Assembly: GCA_019677205.1 (NCBI GenBank)
Contig: JAAMXY010000278.1
Coordinates: forward strand, 1 to 20,581
Source: Pinguiococcus pyrenoidosus
Taxonomy: Eukaryota; Sar; Pinguiophyceae; Pinguiochrysidales; Pinguiochrysidaceae
Direction of reading: 5' to 3'
DNA: 20,581 nucleotides
Positions 17,158 through 20,581 of this stretch are shown piece by piece. Positions within the stretch are counted from its first letter, which is position 1, and every line of letters begins with the position of its first letter. Position numbers and translations under genes: made by a program. The notes beneath the pieces were generated by a model that did not search any database, was not told where the DNA came from, and saw only the letters and a program-made list of their open reading frames with translations.

Positions 17158-18527
17158 GGCCAGTTCCCGCAGCGCACACCGCGATCGAAAAAGAGGGTCG
17201 TCATGTCATGGGCTTGCAGGCTGTGGGCCGGATTGCTCGTCACCCGTCAGGGATGCTCGTAGCGCAACCGCCTAGGGTGGCAGCTTCATGGGGATCATCT
17301 TCAGAATGGATAGTTTTGTAAGGCGCAACCTGTGCGGTCGTGTGCTTGTTCGACGAGGGCCTTTGGAGATCTTTGTTGAACCCCCTGTACATGGAAAAAA
17401 AAAGTAGATGTAGCATCACGGCGCTTTGATCACCGACGCTCTGCAATGGGAGCACTAGAACTCCTAGTCGGTGGCCTCAAGGTGCTCGTATTTGAACTTG
17501 ATACAGTCTGCGTGTACGCTCGAGGGGTTTTCACCAAAAGAGTGGTAGACGATGTCGTGGTGATCAACAAGCCGTGAGATCGTACAATAATAGAAAGACG
17601 TTGTGAAGGGCACAACCCCTTCGCACGTCACGTCCCGAGAGCAGCGTCGGTTTCCGATTTCTCCGCCGTGTTGGATGGGTGCCTAGCCGGGGAAGTTCGT
17701 TGGCAAAGGTGCTGAGGAGAATCGGACGCAAGAGGCAGCTGAGGATCGTGGAACACATGCTGCTCTCATCGTAGCTGGCCAACTAGGATAAACTGTGTGA
17801 GGAGCTCTCATGATGATGTCCTAGCTCTCTGAACAAGTGCATAGTTAATTTTGCCCAGACTCCAGCATGGATGGCACCTGCAGAAGCATCGTTCAGCCAT
17901 GTCAATCTGCTTTTTAGCGCTACCATCCCCGTGAGAGCTATTGCCGGCCAAATGGCCGCCAACGCACTTGTTGCATCCGGCGGAGAGCTCGATTGCTCAG
18001 GACGCGGAGTCAAATGGAGGCGGGTTGAGCGGACCTGACCTGTGCATAGTGTGTTGGCCGCCCACAAGGAACAGAAGGGGGCGCGCCAGACGTCCACAAC
18101 CACATGCGTTCAAAGAAACCACGCGACATCCATGGCAGGCGCCACGCAGCTGCCCGCAAAGCTTGAATGAATGAAATTTGCTTCCGACTTGCACGCACGA
18201 ATGCGAATGCTGTGTGGCATCCACCTTCCTGGTATCCGATGAATGGTATGATACGTGCTTTTGCTTTTCCCGAGGCCAATCGTGGGGTGCGGACGTCTTC
18301 GCGTATGTATACACATACACAACCGCGGCTTTTGCAGGGGGGAAGGAGAAACCTGGGCAAATCAAAGTTCACTTCATCACTTTCAGTGCCTTGATGCCAT
18401 CTTTTTGATAACGACTCTTCGGGGAGGCTGCTCTGTCCGTCCTCTCTTCGTCGTAGGGCTCCTGGGCGCCCGGGACCTTCCACCGGAGGCGCGGACGTGA
18501 AGTGCGTTTCGGGGCCTCAGCGGCAAG
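17158..18527. other. Intergenic region between Myb and methyltransferase-like genes (1.37 kb)
   Basis: Both neighbours are on the + strand, so this holds the Myb 3' end and the next promoter. An A9 run at 17395-17403 (after tacatgg), 238 bp past the Myb stop, may be near its 3' end. Open frames on both strands (for example minus 17783-18103 and 18010-18483) have no domain, and no splice structure could be built from them. A small imperfect hairpin occurs around 18302-18319 (GTATGT with ACATAC arms). I see no supported gene. Confidence 0.55.
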
Positions 18528-19940
18528 ATGAGGCTGGAGAGATCCAGGCACAGCTTGTGTCGGCGCTGTTGCACGTCCCGAGTGTCCAGCTTGCTGGCGC
18601 TGCTGGGCGTGGGGCTGTTCTTCAGCCTCCAGGCCATTGTGTACATGGGCAAGATCCGCATGCCGCCCAGACCGCTCGGCAAGCTGCTGAGACTGAGCAA
18701 CGGGCGCCTGATGCGTGTGCAGTACCATCCGTCCGCTTGGGAGAAGGACTGGGTAGCGAATGTGGGAAGGTGCCTAGCTTGCTTCGGACGCGTGATTCAT
18801 ACACATGGTTTTCCCTGAAGGCCTTCTGCGCCTCACCTATGTCCAACACAGCTTGGCAGACGAGTCGGAGAGATGGCCGCGAGCGTGCGAGAAGATGCGG
18901 CGCGAGGAGGGCCTCGTGGACCGCTTCATGGAGGTGGAGGCCGCGCGGCACTTCTGGAGCGAGGATCGTTTTAACTCCACCAAGTGGGACTCGGACGGCG
19001 TCGTCTCGTTCTTCAGCGTCCAGGACGAAGAGGGTCGAGAAGTCGGGCAGATTCCCATCGAGCCGCTAGGTACGTCGCCATCGTCGTCTCTTCCGGGTGA
19101 AGGGGACGCTCTTCCTCACACGCTCATGTCTGTGGTTGCTTTGGCCGTCGCGACTGCTGTGAAGTTGCGGCTCTGCGACACCCGAAGTTCCCGTGCTTCG
19201 ACCAGCCTGCGGACCTGGGTGCCGCTTACAACCCGTGGCGAGCCACGAAGGACTGGCTGTTCACCAGCTGGGACTTCGAGCGCCTGAGCAAGAAAGGCCA
19301 CACCCTGTTCTTCGACCTGGGCTCCAGCGGCTACAACACGGGTCTGGGCGGCGCCAGCTTGTCCTGGTTCGTGGAGAGGTACGAGGCCAGCGGCATCGTG
19401 TTCGACCGCATCTTCGCTTGGGAAGCGGCGCCGCAGGACTTCCGCAAGACCTTCCGAGGCATGCCGGATCGGGTGCTGGACTCCATGTCCTACTTTAACG
19501 TGCCGGCGGACGCCACGCCGGGGGCGCAGCACAACCCGTGGCGGACCCTGCGGAGCGTGGCGAGGGAGGAGGACTTCGTAGTGGTCAAGGTTGGTGTTCT
19601 TGTGTTCTTGTGGTCTTGTGTTCTTGTGTCTTCTCTGGTCGCTCTTAGCGCTCTCATGTGTGAAATCTGGAGGAGGCTGAGAGAGACTTGTGCTTTCTCG
19701 CCGCAGGTGGATATCGATCATCCGAGGACGGAGACCGCCCTCGTGGATCAGATCATAGAAGACCCCATCCTGTGCAACCTCATCGACGAGTTGTTCTACG
19801 AGCACCATGTACACAACAACCCGCTGTCCAAGACGTCGTGGAAGGGAAGCCTCAGCCACGTGACGACCACCATCGACGAGAGCTACCAGATCTTCCAGGA
19901 GCTGCGCTTTCGCGGCATCCGCGCGCACTCTTGGGTATGA
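18528..19940 (+). CDS. Type II membrane protein with FkbM/methyltransferase-like domain, four exons, 372 aa
   Basis: Exons: 18528-18769, 18852-19069, 19165-19589 and 19707-19940 (TGA 19938-19940). Introns are 82, 95 and 117 nt, GT-AG; the acceptor at 19164 (tgtgaag) was chosen over the later cccgaag because only it keeps frame and gives IEPLVAALRHPKF. A short basic N-terminus precedes one hydrophobic anchor (about 20-40, LLALLGVGLFFSLQAIVYM), the topology of Golgi-resident type II enzymes. The C-terminal domain has FFDLGSSGYNTGLGG, then SWFVERYEASGIVFDRIFAWEA, then VVVKVDIDH and a final HVTTT...GIRAHSWV. This resembles an S-adenosylmethionine-binding motif I, an acidic strand-2 end and the K-[IV]-D motif of FkbM-type methyltransferases. 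It also matches a family of uncharacterised proteins I recall as common in algae and oomycetes. Activity and substrate are not shown; a sugar or lipid O-methyl transfer in the secretory path is inference. Confidence 0.85.
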
Positions 19941-20581
19941 AGCAGCAGGAGAAGCAGCATCTGGTGTCGATACGAACAAAGATAAGCTATGCGGCTTCGT
20001 GGCGGAGACTAACACCTGCGGCGACGAAGCCGGCGCAGAGCGGTGACCACAGCACCGCCGAAGCCGGTACACCAGAGCGCTGAAGAGAGTCTCTCATTTG
20101 CGCCACTTCGCCTGGTCTGTTCCGTCATAGATGCCCATTGTTTTTCTCATCCTTCCTACGCGCTCCACCGTTTCAAGCGAAGGGCTTCTTCATCACTTCA
20201 TTATCACGCCGGTGAACTCGTCGCCGTCGTCCGGATCCTTCTCTGCGGCAGCGTCGCCGTTCTCAATGCAAGGACGATACTTCCTTTACATGCCAAGCAC
20301 CACCCCGGCGACGAGTAGCGTCACTCCGGCGGCCACACACACCCGAAGACCGCAAGCGCGCCGACGAGGATTCATTAAGAGAAAAGAAACACTTCTACGG
20401 ACTGAACTCGATTGGGACCCCAACACCTGAAACCCAGAGCAGACCTCCCGAACCTCCTTCGCTTCCGTCGATCCGTATCGAAAGGTTGGCGATGTCGAGA
20501 TCGCACAGGGAGCAGCATTCTTGCGCAGGAAACGTATAGGGCGAGTCGGCTCCGTTCCACGCGATTCCTGCGTTGCCAGTA
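19941..20581. other. 3' flank without a firm gene (641 bp)
   Basis: Follows the methyltransferase-like gene to the window edge. The only item of note is the interrupted minus-strand mini-ORF at 20193-20375. + strand frames here (for example 20043-20318) lack domains, splice signals and an upstream context. Part of the next gene may begin or end in this segment. Confidence 0.45.
20193..20375 (-). pseudogene. Possible small single-pass membrane protein with an in-frame TAA
   Basis: An ATG at 20375 opens a basic N-terminus (MNPRRRACGLR) followed by a strong hydrophobic helix (VAAGVTLLVAGVVLGM). Codon 30 is TAA (20288-20286). The same frame then continues RKYRPCIENGDAAAEKDPDD and a further GDEFTGVIMK before TGA at 20195. 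Read across the TAA it would be a 60-codon type III or tail-like membrane protein with a charged stop-transfer start (RKYR) and acidic tail. It may be a decayed gene, a recoded stop, an exon misread because of a short intron starting at gtaaag, a sequencing error, or chance. No homologue recognised. Confidence 0.25.

Overview
The window looks like nuclear DNA of a GC-rich, gene-dense microbial eukaryote. Protein genes sit on both strands and most are split by short GT-AG introns (15 reconstructed, 57 to 175 nt, most 73 to 96 nt). Removing them joins recognisable domains in frame. One gene encodes a pheophorbide a oxygenase (PAO)/TIC55-type Rieske oxygenase that starts with a signal peptide ending in an Ala-Phe motif. 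This suggests a photosynthetic organism with a complex plastid reached through the ER (stramenopile, haptophyte or alveolate alga); the exact lineage cannot be fixed from the sequence.

Layout. (1) 1-101: the last codons of a + strand gene. (2) 113-208: four copies of a 24-bp tandem repeat between two convergent 3' ends. (3) 238-2067, minus: a 590-aa low-complexity protein with a 12-aa triple repeat and a coiled coil, two exons, no recognised family. (4) 2551-3646, plus: a signal-peptide-bearing coiled-coil protein with three or four exons. (5) 3856-5556, minus: the Rieske oxygenase, five exons, 461 aa. (6) 5805-12062, minus: an intronless 2085-aa secreted or surface type I membrane protein with NHL repeats, an LCCL domain, about 12 EGF-like repeats, one C-terminal transmembrane helix and a basic tail. 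(7) 12063-14590: a long region without a supported gene, holding a GC-rich 11-nt tandem repeat, a TCAAAA tract, an AT-rich island and a GC-rich stretch ahead of the next gene. (8) 14591-17157, plus: a c-Myb-like two-repeat transcription factor, five exons, 706 aa, Gln/His-rich. (9) 18528-19940, plus: a type II membrane protein with a methyltransferase-like (FkbM-related) C-terminal domain, four exons, 372 aa. (10) 19941-20581: no firm gene; a minus-strand mini-ORF for a membrane peptide is interrupted by one in-frame TAA.

The genes do not form an operon or an obvious pathway: this is an ordinary nuclear neighbourhood of independent genes. The most distinctive item is the large NHL-LCCL-EGF surface protein, which is intronless among intron-bearing neighbours and has a recurrent composite module (an EGF end, then a variable insert, then a GEG-x-[YF]-x-C start of the next EGF). 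Also worth attention: three introns of length 3n without stops, a donor-site preference for C at +4, and the mini-ORF with an internal TAA.
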